A stretch of 64,000 nucleotides of DNA from Bigelowiella natans CCMP2755 (Eukaryota; Cercozoa; Chlorarachniophyceae): contig ADNK01000135.1 in NCBI GenBank assembly GCA_000320545.1, positions 22,501 to 86,500 on the forward strand, in the 5' to 3' direction. A model generated the notes under the pieces. The model was not told where the DNA came from and ran no database searches. It saw only the letters and a list, made by a program, of their open reading frames with translations. This document shows, one piece after another, positions 10,001-22,200 of the stretch (positions within the stretch are counted from its first letter, which is position 1; every line of letters starts with the position of its first letter). The position numbers and the translations under genes are program-made.

Positions 10001-13000
10001 TCAGCACTCATTAATTTTCCGGGAAATCCCACATTCCATCGGAGGGGGGTCAGTTTTGGCAGCATCATTGCAAAAATTTCCATCTTTTGAGTCGCAACTC
10101 GCTTGAACTAGCAAGATGTAATTAGAACTAGGATGGTATGGGATCCCTACACCATTCTCAGAAAAGTAGGGTGTTTTTCCTGGCCCGTACAAGCCTGTGT
10201 CCTCGTCGTAATGGTAGTTAAAATCTTCGTTGTGTTTTTTTTTCCACCACAGATTGCCGCTCGAACGTAATCCTACTGCCACAATCCGGAAATATAGATA
10301 TCTGGCATAAATATAGACACAACATAAGCGCTGTAGCCGCAGCTTTGCACGGCTACATTAGGATGACCATTGGAAAGATTTAATCAATTCCTTACTTCCG
10401 TCTCACCTGGCATCATCGAGCAACAGTATAGCAGGTGCAACAACACAAGATGCAAATGCACATGAAGGGAAACTTTTTTTTGAATGATTCCAAAATTAGA
10501 AAATACTCTCATTCATCTAACCCTTTCTGGTTGTCCCAGTAGTATACATCGCCTCGACTCGACCTAACCTCTTGGATGCTAGAAACCTCCGAGAAGACTT
10601 TCTGCTTAGCTATATCGCTCTTATCTTCCCTACACACGCCAGATGAGTATGCTGCACACGAGATTATTGTGAACTCCGTGTTCTTAGGATATGAGATCGC
10701 AATCATCAGTGTCCGGTCATGCGGTATCTGCATTCTTTTGATTTCAAGACGCTTTGGAGCACCACCGTGATACTGGATGAACCAACCTCCTTGGTGAGAA
10801 TGATCAAATGGACCAGCGATTTGAGGATCCCCGCTCATCGGTACGCCGTTCTTTCCCAGGTTATTGTCTCCCCAATGCGCCGCCTTCCCTATCTCTTTCT
10901 CATAATTGTTCTCAGAGTGAATGGATTTGTCTCCGACATAAAGCTCAAGCGAAGCAATGTAAAAACTCTCCATGTTACAGAGGTAGCATGGGAGGTGATA
11001 GTTAGGCCTATGATCACAGCCTTTCGTGCTGCCGCGTGTTGTCTTCCACCAAAGGTTGGCATTTTCGTTGGTGATGCCTGCCTTCCCTGGCACCATTTGA
11101 CCGGAAGAGCCAACTATCGTAGGTTTTGAACGTTGTGTTGCCGATCCATCGATATCCAAGAAGTTCAGAAAGTAGACACCATATCGATCTTCGTCAGCGA
11201 GGGTCCAGGCTACAAGCGAACTTGGGTAGGGAGTCTCAACATATGTTGTGTTTTTTATTATGGTCTGGAATTGCTGAATATTCTTCCCGAGCGGAATAGT
11301 CCACACTCGCCCTCTTCCATTCGTAATTATTTTGCTTGCATTGTTGCAAGATTTTATAACAAAGTTGCTCATGATATGCTTTTGACCTGTGTCGTACATG
11401 CGGAAGGCCATGTAGTCTTTGTTCTCCCAGCGCCTCTCAAGGGAAGTTAGAGATGAGCTAGTGACGGGGAGCAGATTAAGCCCATTGTTTGTTCGACAAT
11501 AAATTGAACAATCCGTGAAAGTTACTTCCCCAAAAGCATTGAACGAGCGGTCACGATGATCTAGGACGTCGATCTTGTACCATTTTCCGCGTTGATTCCA
11601 GTCCGTTCCTGCTACACTGCATAGTGAGAGCTTGAGATTTGTAAATCGGTTCCAGACTTTGTTGCCGTTTGAGTCTTCCGGACTGCGCCTGTCTCGCTTG
11701 CCACCATTTACACTATTTTTTTGCACATTCCGTCCACCGTTGTACCTGCACCGATGAAAACACTAATAAAAATGCCTGCAACACTATAGCAACAGCAGAG
11801 CTTACATACACCCGATCGTAATGCCTTGCAAAATGAGCGCCTTTGTTTTCTAATTCTACTTTCTTCTATATCTCATGCAATGATCCAATGCATTTGTCCT
11901 TACACTAATTTCTTGTCGCTGTCTCGTTCCTCGAGAAATCCGCCGATGTATATGCAGCCCCCAAGCTTACTCCAATACCCTGTTGACCTCGCCATATTCC
12001 CGTTAAACGTCAACGTTGGCCTCTTATGCGGTGTCACCTTGCTAGCGCGTTGTTCCCCGATAACCTTTGGAAGGGTGGGTGCTGCGAAGCCTGACCAACC
12101 CCCAACAGCGGAATTTCCAGCAATCTCATTATACATGTTCGTGATGTAAAATGGCGACGCAGAGACATCGGCTGGGTTTCGAAGCGAGTTCGATTCGTAC
12201 TTATCGTCCTGCTCCTGGGTGTTGTACATAGGAGGAAGGTCAATCGAGTGGACATGAGCTGCCAGGTTGAACGAGATCTTGTTCCGCTCTTCGATGCCAC
12301 TCTCCATGTAAATACACATTCCAATTGCGTCAAATGCGACGTTACGGGATATCGTCAGCCCTGTTGTACCATGGGCAACAATGCATCGGTAGTAGGACTC
12401 GTGAACTGAGTTATCCGTAGCGTATGAATCGAATCCATTCGTCCCCATCAAGTGGAAGTGCAAGGGATATCTGCTTAAGTTTGACAACAGATTGGAGAAG
12501 ATTATATAAGTAGTTATTTTTTTAACCAACTTCTGCTTGCTACCACATGCTAAACAATAGTGTGAGATAATGTTAGAAATCATCACTTCCCCAGACGATT
12601 TGTCTGTCCCATTCGATGAAATTCAACGGATGCCACGCGGCCAACTGCCGCGCCTTCGATCCTTATATGCCCTCCATAGGCCGTGAGGTACTTTCCTTTG
12701 CATGGAAACGTACTCAGCAGATTTTGCTAAAAAGGAACATTATCAGATTCGGACAATACTGTAGTTGCAATGATGGAATAATGTTATGACGGACGAAACT
12801 GAAACAGTAAGCCCAGTCGACTGCTACGATAGTGAATTAACAAGATAGTGAAAATGATATTGATGATGATCGAAAGACCTCGAAGTCTCCCTTGTAGCAG
12901 ATGGCATTTGTGGTGTCTGTTGGGGGAGAATCATTCACGTCACCCTCAATCTTGATATTCCGCGTCAGCACAGCCACCTCAGCCTGGTACTCCTTGTCGG

Positions 13001-15444
13001 CGGCGTAGTGCCGGTACTTTATCGGTGCTATCATCGTCAACTTTCCAAAAAGATGCTGCTGGTTATTTTGAATAACCCTTTTGCATGCAACATTTTTAAG
13101 AACTCCTTTCTCGTTGAAGTTGTGCCCGCGGAAGTCCTTGTACTCGGTGGTAGTAATCACGATCTGGTCTCCCTTCGCCCACCCAACACAACGCTGCAGC
13201 CAAAGGACTTTGTCTCCTATGTTTGCTCTCTTTGCAAGCGATGTCCACGTCGGCTGGTGCATCATCCCATGAATATCCAGCATAGACCCAGAGAACGCTA
13301 TGATGCCCTTCTCGTCGTTATTGATAGCATTTCCAGTCAGCGTGATGGTAACCTTGCTCCTGATTCGACATGTGGGAGACCCGACGCGCAGCTTTCCGTA
13401 CACGTAGATGGATGATACTCTCAAGTTGGTGTTGGCGTCGCTAAATATCAGCTGAGAAGACTCTGGCACCGTAATCGTCTTGTACTTATTTTTCAGCGAA
13501 CAAGAACTGATCAATACCTTGGTATTCTCCGGAAGTGTTACATGCGAATTTCCGGAAGGCAGTCCTCCATTCCAAGTCCTCCTATCGTGCCAATCCTATG
13601 TTGGATCAGTTATGTGGCAGCAAAGGAGGAAGTAGAAGAAAATAAGATGAGGAAGAATCAGCATCACCACCATCCTAACCATAATGTCCGTCTCTTCGTA
13701 AGGACAATTCTCCATTTGGTTATACGTTTCAACCTGAGTGGGTGAATCGATGAGAATTATGATGCTGAATAGAAGGGGGAGGAGGGGGGGGGTTGAAAAC
13801 CCAAGCAGCTTCTTCCCGATTCTCTTACTTTTCCATATGATGGACTACTACAAAATTGAAATTGCTACCATATCCATCTGTGGAATGGTAGAGAAGATGC
13901 CATTCATGCTTGTGATTAGTTTGAAGTTGACAGTCGCATCTGAAACACGCGGAATGCTCAGCCAGTTGGGAAGCGAGTTCCAATTGTCCCGTTGACAGGT
14001 GTATCCTGTGGGTTATCAAGTAAATGAGGTGCTGATGCTGCTACTGGTGGTGGTGGTGGTGGTGGTAACTGCAATATTTTGGGGATTGACAGTGATATAT
14101 GCCTATAAAGATAATTTCTCTTCTGCTCGAAACTGCTCAGTTTCAACTCTTAATCCGATACTGCAACTACCACACCATGAGTACTTTGTGTAGTACATTT
14201 TCCATCTCCATCCGTCTTCTACCTCCTCCTCCCCTTCTTCTTCCCCTTCACGCTCTTTGGTGTCATTCATTTTGCATTCATCGATAAGGCGACGCACGTG
14301 AAGCGACCTGTTGGAGAAGGTGTTTGGGGGGCCGTCGGTGTTGCCGATGGGTATTCTGTTGGAAACTACTCACAAGAGATCAACAAAACACAGCGATATC
14401 AGATGCAAAACCGTCTTTAACTATCTCTTCCGAAAGCGTATCAAAATTCCATTCCTCCTTCCACATCTCATCCTTTAAACGAGTAGTACGAGAACACTTC
14501 AGCGCCATCTTTTTATTCATTATCATCATCATCATCATCATCATCATTATCATCGCCGTCTTTATCATTTGCAACTGCGGTGTGCATCCTTATGCTCTTT
14601 TCTTTCATGCGGCATTGTCCGTTTCACATGGAATCAAAGATCCCTTCATACTTCACAACAAAAAACTTATGAAACTGTTACCTTTGTCGGAAGTCTGGTG
14701 GGAGAATTCGTGGGGATGGTGGTTGGGGTCTCCGTTGGGTCAGGAGTTGGATAATCTGTGGGAAAGAGCGTCGGAAACTTTGACGGGTTATTCGTTGGGT
14801 AGTTTGTCGGGTATTTTGTCGGAAAGAGAGTAGGAAACTTCGAGCTCATCACCCTAGGTGATACCGTTGGTGTGATTGTTGGTGTGCGTGTTGTAGGGTG
14901 TACTGAAGGTGTTTCTGTTATCGGACAGCCAGTAGGAGAAATGCTCTCGCCAGGGTGTGTGGGGGAGCTGGTAACTATATAAAGCAGCAGCAGCAGCAGT
15001 AACAGCAAACACGCACACACATATTCACACACACACACACACACAAACATACAATACAAAGAGACAAAGGATCGTAACTTGAGACTGCTGTCTGTTCTTG
15101 CTGAAAAGTGAGTTGAGGTTACCAACAACATATCAAGAAAGAAGCGTAGGACACACACACACACACACACACACACAAGACATTTAGAACGCACTTGGAG
15201 AGGATGAGGGCGAGAGTGTGATAGGCGCTTTTGAGGGGAAGGCTGTCAGGACAGAGTTCGTAGGAAAGCGAGTCGGCTGCGCTGTGGGATCTGGGGATGG
15301 ATATGTCGTCGGAAACTTGGTGGGAGTCATAGTAACTCGTCTAGATGGCGCGCTTGTCGTCGGCGATTTCGTCAATGGCAGCAGCTCGATTAATGCATCT
15401 AAATGAGTGTGATCTTTACGAATGAAGTTGTGGCCGTGAATGAC

Positions 15445-15477
<33 letters not shown>

Positions 15478-16224
15478 ACAATTGACAATGATGATCTAAC
15501 AATGATGACGACGACGTGAAAATCATCCTGTCCGTAAACCATCTCAAAATCCTTGTACAACTGCCAATTCATACCGATAGAGTTTACTGTGGCTCCTCCC
15601 ACGATGATTTCCCCGGGAAACTGGGTGAATGACGCCGCGATTTCCGCTGCGACTCTATGCACAGGTTATCAAGCCAAGATGATAACTGAGGATAAACGAA
15701 GAGGATGATACGTTCATACATGGCGCACGTGCATGCCAATAAATATGATAGTCACCAATTTGTCGTACATATTCACGGGGGTTCGGTTGCCAAAAGCAGC
15801 ATCTCTCAGTACGACCTGGTAAATATATATCATATAGAGTTATTGCAAAGCAATAGAAGAACTACGGGTGTGAGAAAGAAAGCATCTTTGTTCTTTGGTG
15901 ATAGATTCTTCAAGGAGATAAGTAAAGTAAAAATTCTCTCAAATAAATGGTATCGAACGTTTCATTTTTCTATTTCTTGCTTCTCGTCTTCTTCTTTTTC
16001 TTCTTTTTCTTTTTCCTTCTTCTTCAGCCTCTCATACTGCCACTACGTGTCGCGTACGTCAACAATAATTGATCCTGGCGAAACAGTCACTTGAATGATT
16101 TGCTCATCCGTAATGGCATTAGCAGATCGGAGTTTCACCTATGGAAAATAATGATTTTATGCTCTTTTTTGGTTTTTGATAGGGATCTATGTGATACTGC
16201 ATACTGTGTAATAGAATATATATT

Positions 16225-16262
<38 letters not shown>

Positions 16263-17653
16263 TACATATTTCTACATGTGTGTGTGTGTGTGTAGACGAA
16301 TATAGAAAGATGATAAGAGAGAAGGGAGGGGAATAGGATATAGGCTCTATCAAATGCCTACTACGTAAATCACCTGATCTATCATATACTGCTCAACCTG
16401 GTCCTGATGAGAAGAAGAAATCACCGAAAATCATCATACGAAAAAAAGAAGGTGCAACATGAATGCCAACCCTTTCAACACTTGACATATCTAACACGTC
16501 TCCGGGAAATGTTAGCGATAGCCTTATCTATCAAATAAGTTGGAGGATTTTATGTCAGACTTTGATTTCGAAATTGAAAATGAGATTTTAGGTCAAGAGT
16601 TTGACCTCGAAATTGATAATAATGTCGGCATTTAAAGTATAATGATAGCAATGCGTGAGCAGCTGGTATATTAGTTGAAAGAATGTAGTACATCCACTCC
16701 AATGTAAGTGTAAGTAGGAGATGGGGGTTGAGCTGCACCGTCGCCAGTGCCCACTCCCTCACCAACCCCGCCAAGAAAAAGTGACACGGCTACAATCACT
16801 GTCACAGCCAAAGCACTTATGATCCCTGCCTTGATGCAATTGCACTTTCTCTGACTAAGATCGCTTGCAAACCGCTTCAAATGGATAAAAGAGCTTCCAT
16901 TATCTAAGCTTGGCCTGGGAGATCCATCGTTGCCCTGGATGAAGACATTTCGCCCAAGAAGCTGACTCCTGGGGCGCGGAGAAGGGTTCGGCGAAACGCT
17001 CTCCGGAGTGCCTGGAGTAATCATTATAGGACATTCAGGGAATAATACAATATGCATATTCGACACACTTGAATATGACATTTGAAGGGGGGTTGCTGGG
17101 TTTACTCAGATGTTATATTTGCATAACAGAAAAAATAGTCAGTGAATAGTTGAGAAATACGCGAAGCAATAATTCCATCGGTTCGGTGGTGCCCGACGGA
17201 AGAGTGGCCAGACGAAGGACTCTCGATACTAAATCCGCCTAGAGGGTTTCTTCCAATCTCCACAGGATTTCTATTCGCTCCTACGAAGGGATTTCGACCC
17301 CGATGAGGGGAAATGGTTGGAGGGTGTAGGTTGGTGCGGGACGGGGGGGATAGCGAAGTATCTCGAGCGCTGGATGGACTGAGAGGCTGTCTTCGTCCTT
17401 CTGTACAATCTCCTTCTGCGATAAAACCTCGAGATTTTGACTGCTGAGTGAGTCCCTGCTCTTTACAATCGCCTACTGCATGAGCCCCAGGACTTAGGAT
17501 TAGGGGTTCCCCACCGTCAGCTGGAGTAACGATCAGGGAAGGCATTACTTCGCCTTCAACTGAAACCCCGATTTCCATCTTAACTTGCTCGTCTTCATAC
17601 CAATTATTCCGTTTCCCGGTCTTGGAAATGTTTGGAAGGTCGACTGGATCCAT
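10001..17653 (-). CDS. Type II membrane protein with G8 domain and parallel beta-helix (CEMIP2/TMEM2-like)
   Basis: Sixteen exons, all in phase, give 1,617 residues: 17106-17653, 16698-17067, 16471-16527, 16374-16403, 16058-16138, 15769-15815, 15575-15654, 15195-15398, 14682-14974, 14308-14365, 13869-14005, 12879-13595, 12587-12726, 11904-12470, 10522-11745, 10001-10301. Order: a cytosolic Pro/Ser-rich tail of about 270 residues; one signal-anchor helix (IKAGIISALAVTVIVAVSLF); a small lumenal domain with PGSIIVD and PGEIIVGG strands; a PT-repeat linker; a G8 domain from about residue 636 (DWHDRRTWNGGLPSGNSHV); VEFHRMGQTNRLGK followed by YPLHFHLMG and beta-helix turns; a C-terminal domain. This is the layout of CEMIP2, a cell-surface hyaluronan-degrading protein, though the substrate here is unknown. 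The 38-bp intron at 17068-17105 and the exons between 15.4 and 16.7 kb are the least certain. Confidence 0.83.
10328..10408 (+). repeat. Copy 1 of the dispersed ~54-nt element, inside an intron
   Basis: Lies in intron 10302-10521 of the G8 gene. A TGTAGCC / GGCTACA hairpin (10331-10357) overlaps the core, which reads CTACATTAGGATGACCATTG, then a T-rich centre, then TTCCGTCTCACC. Related copies occur at 41045, 44175, 44268, 53960, 58857 (reverse) and 63790. Confidence 0.8.
14522..14550. repeat. (ATC)n microsatellite in a G8-gene intron
   Basis: About nine ATC units inside intron 14366-14681. Confidence 0.9.
15445..15478. repeat. (GAT)n microsatellite in a G8-gene intron
   Basis: About eleven GAT units within modelled intron 15399-15574. 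The reverse strand stays open through it, which makes an exon reading possible but less consistent with splice phase. Confidence 0.9.
16231..16293. repeat. (TA)n and (TG)n microsatellites in a G8-gene intron
   Basis: A TA run (16231-16259) followed by a TG run (16276-16293) inside intron 16139-16373. Confidence 0.95.
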
Positions 17654-19253
17654 GGCGAGATTGGAGATTCTTTGGCAACCGAGGAGGGGAGTGCAAAGTG
17701 ATCAGTGATCAATGACCAAAGGCTTGAAAGGAAGAAACCTACAATCAATCCTTAAACAATTTCATTTACGTCCTGCGACAACATTCATCGACAGATTCTT
17801 GGTAGAAAATACCCTGTCATCGTACATCATCGTGGAGCACTGTCAGCACACATCCGTTTCAAGTTCGCTCCACGCTTATTCCGAGCAGTAAACTACCTCC
17901 ATTTCTTTCTGAATTCAGGTCTGTGTTGATAATCCAGGGAAAAGCGCCTACGTTTTCCCTCATGATTTGGTGTTTGACTCGGATACTGGGAGAAATTTTT
18001 GTCATTTTTTTCAATAAAAAATGGCCTTCATTTTCTACATGCATCTTCATTGGAAACTGATTACCTCAAGGGTACTCGCAAATTTCGACCAACATCTTGG
18101 AATGGACATGCGGATCAACCAATGACAATCGGAATCTCCATTGGAATCCATCCATTCATTCATTTTAGCTGTGCCATCGGAAACATTCATTTCCTCAATC
18201 AACCAGCAGATGGTTCTTTTCTGCCTGCTGGCTTGGTGGTCCTTTTGTTTCGCAGGGAGGATGGAAGTGATTGCATGAGCAGTTGCTGGCACTTCTCTGA
18301 TTCTGGTGGGTGATCCTGTCAACACAAGCTGCGTCGTGAGATCCTAGAACGTGCATCGAGATCTCTAGATCTGTGCGCATCAGCTGCGTCCCACATCCAT
18401 CCACATCACAGTGCTAGAGTGATTGATGGCTAGATGAATCCTGCAGCCTCGTTCTGACCCAGCAATCCAGCTAGCTAGCTAGCTACCAGTCTAGCAGTGA
18501 CACATGGTGCATGCAGGTGCAGCAGCAGTCATGCCATGTGTGCGAGAACATGACCTGACATGTAATTGATCAAAGAGGGTTCAAATTGACATCCGATTGT
18601 TCATTTGACGCTGCAATTCGCAACGCTACGCCATGCTAGCAAGCATGCTAGCATGTGCATGGCGTCTAGCACGTCTAGACGTGTGCAGCACATCAACCAT
18701 TTCGCTGAATTTTGGGTTCGTGTGCGGTCAAATCATCGCATGAGTGTGCATGCATCAATCCATGCTAGCAAGCATGTGGAAATTCAGGCACATTTCTAGA
18801 CTTCTTGTAGTTGTGAAAACATGCGTGTACACAGAAGTTCGAAGAACACATGCATGCGACGAAGACATTGCTAGATTGGTACATGCTAGCATGTGTGTTG
18901 CACGCGTGTGCACGTGTAGAGACTTAAGTCTCCATGATGCACCAGATGACCAGGTCAGGTGTGGCATCAATGGCATGTCTAGACGTGCAGCTGGGATTCT
19001 TCAAAATACAAGCGCATGTGCCATGAACACTCAGCGACACAAGTGCCATGAACACTTAGCGTGCATGTATAAGCATGTTGTTTGGCGTCGTGTTTGTAGT
19101 GTGATGATGATCTAATGACAATCTAGCAATTTTGTAAAATCAATGCATGCGTGCATTGTATTTGGCGATAAAAACATTACAAGGGAAGCATAGCTGTAGT
19201 AGATGATTGAGTGTAGTCTGGTACACGAACTGCTGGTCTCTTCAGCTAAAGAT
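17654..19253. other. 5' flank of the G8 gene followed by a palindrome-rich block
   Basis: 17654-18300 has no supported gene and should contain the promoter of the G8 gene. From 18300 to 19200 the block signature is dense: CCAGCTAGCTAGCTAGC at 18468-18484, ATGCTAGCAAGCATGCTAGC near 18640, TCTAGACGTG three times, and two GCCATGAACACT repeats near 19020-19055. It ends at the stop codon of the giant gene. Confidence 0.6.
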
Positions 19254-22200
19254 CTATTTTGGTTTGAAGCAGCGATCTAAACTATCAATGAGTACTTGCG
19301 TATTCTTCATGACCTCATCTAGCCCACTCGGAGCCTTCCCTGTCTCTGTGCCTTCCAAAAATCCGGTCAATCGTGCCTTAGCGCCATCTAGTCTAACTTG
19401 AAGCTCTGCGAACTGTGCCCCGAGGTCTTCCAGGTTTCGAAGAGATGCAAGCATCTTGTTGATGTTCCCACTTGCTTCCTGAATCTTGGCCTGCATGCCG
19501 CCAATCGCATCGCGGAGGGTCGACAGCTGCTGCGTTGCCGCTAAGAGATCCGCTGTAGATGATTGTGATGATGAAGATGGTGATTTCCCTGCTTCTTTCT
19601 TCTCTTCTCCCTTCTTTACTTCAGTCGTTGTTGTGCTGCTGTCGTTCTTTGGCGCAGCCGCTCCTTGATCACTAGCATCCGATTGAGTCTTTTTCGTCTT
19701 TTTCACTTCCTCTTGACTAGGAGATCGTGATGGGGTTGGGACTTTGTAGGAAGGAGCATCGACCTTCAGCGGTAATGAAGACGGAGAAACAGAATGCAGT
19801 TTCCCGCTTCGATGGGCTGAGAACCATTCGTGAACAGGTCGGTACTGCTCGTCTGGAGGCGCATGCTTGAACTTTCTGGCTCCGAAGTTGATTCTGACTG
19901 TACCCATGGAACTGGTAGAGAGCGCTGGGATGAGTCCCTTCTCGAAAGAGATGTTTTCAAATGCCACTGAAACCGTACCTTTCCCGACTCCCCATGATCC
20001 GTTGAAGGAGAACTGGACAGTCTTTGCATCAACATCCAGCGCGCATCCGATGATGTCGCCCTTCTTGAACCGGGTGCCGGACTTCACTGGACCGCTCCAA
20101 AGGCGTCTTTTAGAATCATGTTTGAGCTCTGGGAGGCCGTTGATTCCATCGGTGACACCCCATCCCCAACTATGGGCATCATCTCCCACACCCCTCTTCG
20201 TAATAGAACTACCAAAGAAGAACGAGTCGCACCAGCCGATTGTCATCACAGCGCCACCCTGTTTTCCAGATAACTGTTCCAGCTTGGCCTCATAGTACCA
20301 CTTCCCCCTTGTGAGACTGACACGATCCGCTACGATGCTCGGGTAGTGGGAGGATGCGCCCACCGTTCTACCATTGATGAGGGCCTGTGAGTAACCACTG
20401 CTCGCTCGTAGAGGAATGCGGTCTAGCTCCGAAGAGGGGCGTGTGTACTGCGAAATCGATCGGCTCAGCCCTGGCACTGCCAATTCCTTCAGGTCATCAT
20501 GCTCCTCTGATTGCAGCGTCGCCTTCGATGGCGACACAAGTGATGCCGTCGCAGCGGGATTGTAGAGCTCGAGCCACTTGGCGATGGAAAGATACCCGGG
20601 GGGGCACGCTTGCGCGAAAGGAGCGGTTCCGAAGTTAACCGTCACTGTGCATGAGTTGTTGAGGGTAATTCCAGGGGCGAGGCCACCGATGAACTCCATG
20701 TTCTCAGCAGCAGCTCCAAGAGGATCACCATTCTGCCAGAAACGGCACGACCTCGAGTCAATATCAACTCCCACACCGATTATGTCGCCAGTTTTCCACA
20801 TCTTTCCATACGGATGCTGCCCGTTGAACCAGAGGCAGATTCGCTGCCCGTCGTAGCCCCAACTGTGCTTATCGTCTCCCACACCAACCCCGTCACCAGA
20901 ACTGGCATAGAAGTGGAGATCGCACCACCCAATCTGGGCAATCCCAGCTCGCTTCAACTTATACTCCCAGTACCATTTTCCTGAGGTCAGCAAGCAGCCC
21001 TGTAGCACTGCCGTGGGGAACGCAGGACGTGTATTCACAATCACATCCACGGTGTTATCCTTGTGGTACTTGATGCTCATCTTTGCATCGCCAGTGGTGG
21101 GCTTCAACTTGCCGAAGAGGGCGCCTGCATTGAGCGCATGTATCTGCTGCATCTTGTTTCGTGCCCAGGAACGAATAGAGCGGCTACCATCCGGTGCAAC
21201 ATGCCGCCATGGTCGCATACCGAAGTTGACTCGGAACTGGAACGCCGACTCGAAGGAAATAGCTGGGATGATATGCTGCTTGAAAGTCACATTTTGGAAG
21301 GGCGCACCGACAAGTACACCGTTGAGGTAGTAGGAGATGGTCATCTTGTCCCTGCTCGTGATCTCAGCTTTCACGCCAATAACGTCGCCGGTGCTCCACT
21401 TCGGAAGACCAGCATCAGCCGATTCCTTCCCGTCGTGGATAGCAAGCTGCCTGAGGCCGTCATAGCCCCAGCTGTTCTTATCGTCACCGACGCCATGCGA
21501 CGTTGAGTAGTTGGGTCTGAACGCCGCATCAGCCCATCCCAGGCATCCACGGCCTGCTGTGACAACGGTGACCTCGTAGTAGTACCTCCCAGACTGAATG
21601 AGCACGCCACGAGCACAAAGTGTCGGCCGGTAGCCTGGCCGCGTGCTGACGAGGCCGTCATCGTGGAAGTAAGCCATGCCGCCACTCGCCAGCGACATAC
21701 TGCCCAGAGCGCTCAACTCGGCATATGACATATGCGCGAATTTCTCTTCTTCCTCGCCTACACTATCGAGTGTCGTCGTCGTCGCTTTCGCGTTCTTCGC
21801 GGAGGCCGCTGCGGAAGGCAGAAGATTCAGGGGAAGGGCTTTGCGACGCTTCTGCGATAACTTGCCCGGGTTTAATGCGCGGAACAACTCGCCTTTCCCA
21901 TCCTCTCCTTTTGAAGCAGAGGAATATGCGCCAAACCTAGTCGCAAATTCACGATAGTTGAGGTAGCCATCCTGACTCGAGTCGGCCTGCCTCAAGAGCT
22001 GCGCGCATTCCTCCTCACTCAAACCAATATTCAGCTTCATCAGCGCGTTTGTGAGCTCTTCGCGGCTGAGCCAGCCATCGCCGTTAGCATCAAACTTCCT
22101 GAAGATATCGAAGAGAGACATCTTGCCCTTGATCACCGCACAGGTGACTCTGAGGGCTAGGTCTCGCATTCTCATCAAATGTTTCTCGTCTGAGTAGGAG

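Noticed and set aside
14667-15194. Frame reading CA/TG and CAG repeats as Val-Cys or Leu runs before the PT-repeat exon
   Set aside because: This is intron 14975-15194 read through; the acceptor at 14975 fits phase with the exon ending at 15195.
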